From a candidate division WWE3 bacterium (lineage in GTDB: Bacteria > Patescibacteriota > WWE3 > UBA101185 > UBA10185): a stretch of 5,377 nucleotides of DNA. The stretch is taken from the NCBI GenBank assembly GCA_003564915.1, contig PXDX01000044.1:1-5377 (forward strand). The letters are read 5' to 3'. Positions 5,247 through 5,377 of the stretch are shown here, in pieces. Each line of letters starts with the position of its first letter. Positions within the stretch are counted from its first letter, which is position 1. The notes below the pieces were generated by a model that saw only the letters and a list, made by a program, of their open reading frames with translations, did no database searches and was not told the origin of the DNA. Made by a program: the position numbers and the translations under genes.

Positions 5247-5377
5247 CTCGTACAGCAAAGAATATTAAAGCCATCGGTGTGAGCCAAGGGATTAAATTTC
5301 AAGATCGAACCCGCAGCATCAAAAAGAATGTATTAAATATCGCCAAGGTTTCTAAGCGTCGGACTGGTGAAGCCATA
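5246..5377 (+). mobile_element. possible internal fragment of a transposase, runs off the window
   Basis: A plus-strand frame is open from 5246 to the window edge, 44 codons, reading TRTAKNIKAIGVSQGIKFQD then RTRSIKKNVLNIAKVSKRRT and GEAI. It is strongly basic with the pattern (F/I)QDRTRSIKK..L.IAK..KRRTGEA, which from memory resembles the region ahead of the catalytic domain in transposases of the ISNCY or IS5-like type. No catalytic acidic triad is visible in this part, and no start codon with a ribosome binding site is found; the frame continues open upstream without protein-like content. So this is probably the broken 5' edge of a transposase gene whose rest lies outside the window. The family assignment is tentative and comes from pattern memory only; a chance open frame is possible given the short length. 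Confidence 0.35.

Noticed and set aside
5041..5274. Intact 77-residue protein from the ATG at 5274
   Set aside because: The ATG lacks a ribosome binding site, the first 17 or so residues are antisense to the transposase-like frame, and the frame ends at a shift after which coding continues in another frame.
1..5377. CRISPR array, rRNA or complete tRNA gene
   Set aside because: No regularly spaced repeats and no cloverleaf or rRNA-like stretch were seen on either strand.

Overview
No single feature names the host. Strong AGGAGG-type ribosome binding sites, an AT-leaning composition and the gene families present suggest a Firmicute, most likely a Clostridia or Peptococcaceae-type anaerobe. This is an inference from sequence style, not from a marker gene. 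The window looks like an accessory or mosaic region: a toxin-antitoxin pair, two frameshifted genes, a possible transposase remnant and a possible tmRNA-end remnant surround one intact signalling operon.

Layout. At 6-615 (minus) lies a compact vapBC operon (RHH antitoxin, PIN-domain toxin) with a near-consensus promoter and small palindromes around its start. At 848-1118 (plus) is a small coiled-coil protein gene whose frame breaks near 1031-1034; the missing C-terminal part is still readable in another frame. At 1139-1187 a strong hairpin sits beside a 12-base match to the end of a clostridial-type tmRNA (minus sense). At 1274-1459 (minus) is a weak, unrecognised small ORF preceded by a 16-bp operator-like dyad.

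The core is 1545-4638 (minus): a membrane-bound HisKA_2-type sensor histidine kinase with HAMP and three PAS-like regions, followed after 43 nt by a REC-HD-GYP response regulator. The likely circuit is that the kinase senses a cytoplasmic or membrane-associated cue through its PAS/HAMP part and phosphorylates Asp55 of the regulator, which controls its cyclic-di-GMP phosphodiesterase output. Two dyads lie in the kinase leader and one in the gap between the two genes.

Right of the kinase, 4639-4885 has no gene. At 4886 to about 5220 (minus) is the C-terminal remnant of an unrecognised protein broken by a frameshift near 5051-5056. At 5246-5377 a plus-strand reading frame, open to the window edge, resembles an internal part of a transposase. 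A 12-bp tandem duplication marks the boundary between the two.

I see no clearly new defence or mobile system. The best leads are the tmRNA-tail remnant, the two fossil frameshifts, and the kinase/HD-GYP pair with its unusually short extracytoplasmic loop and leader dyads.
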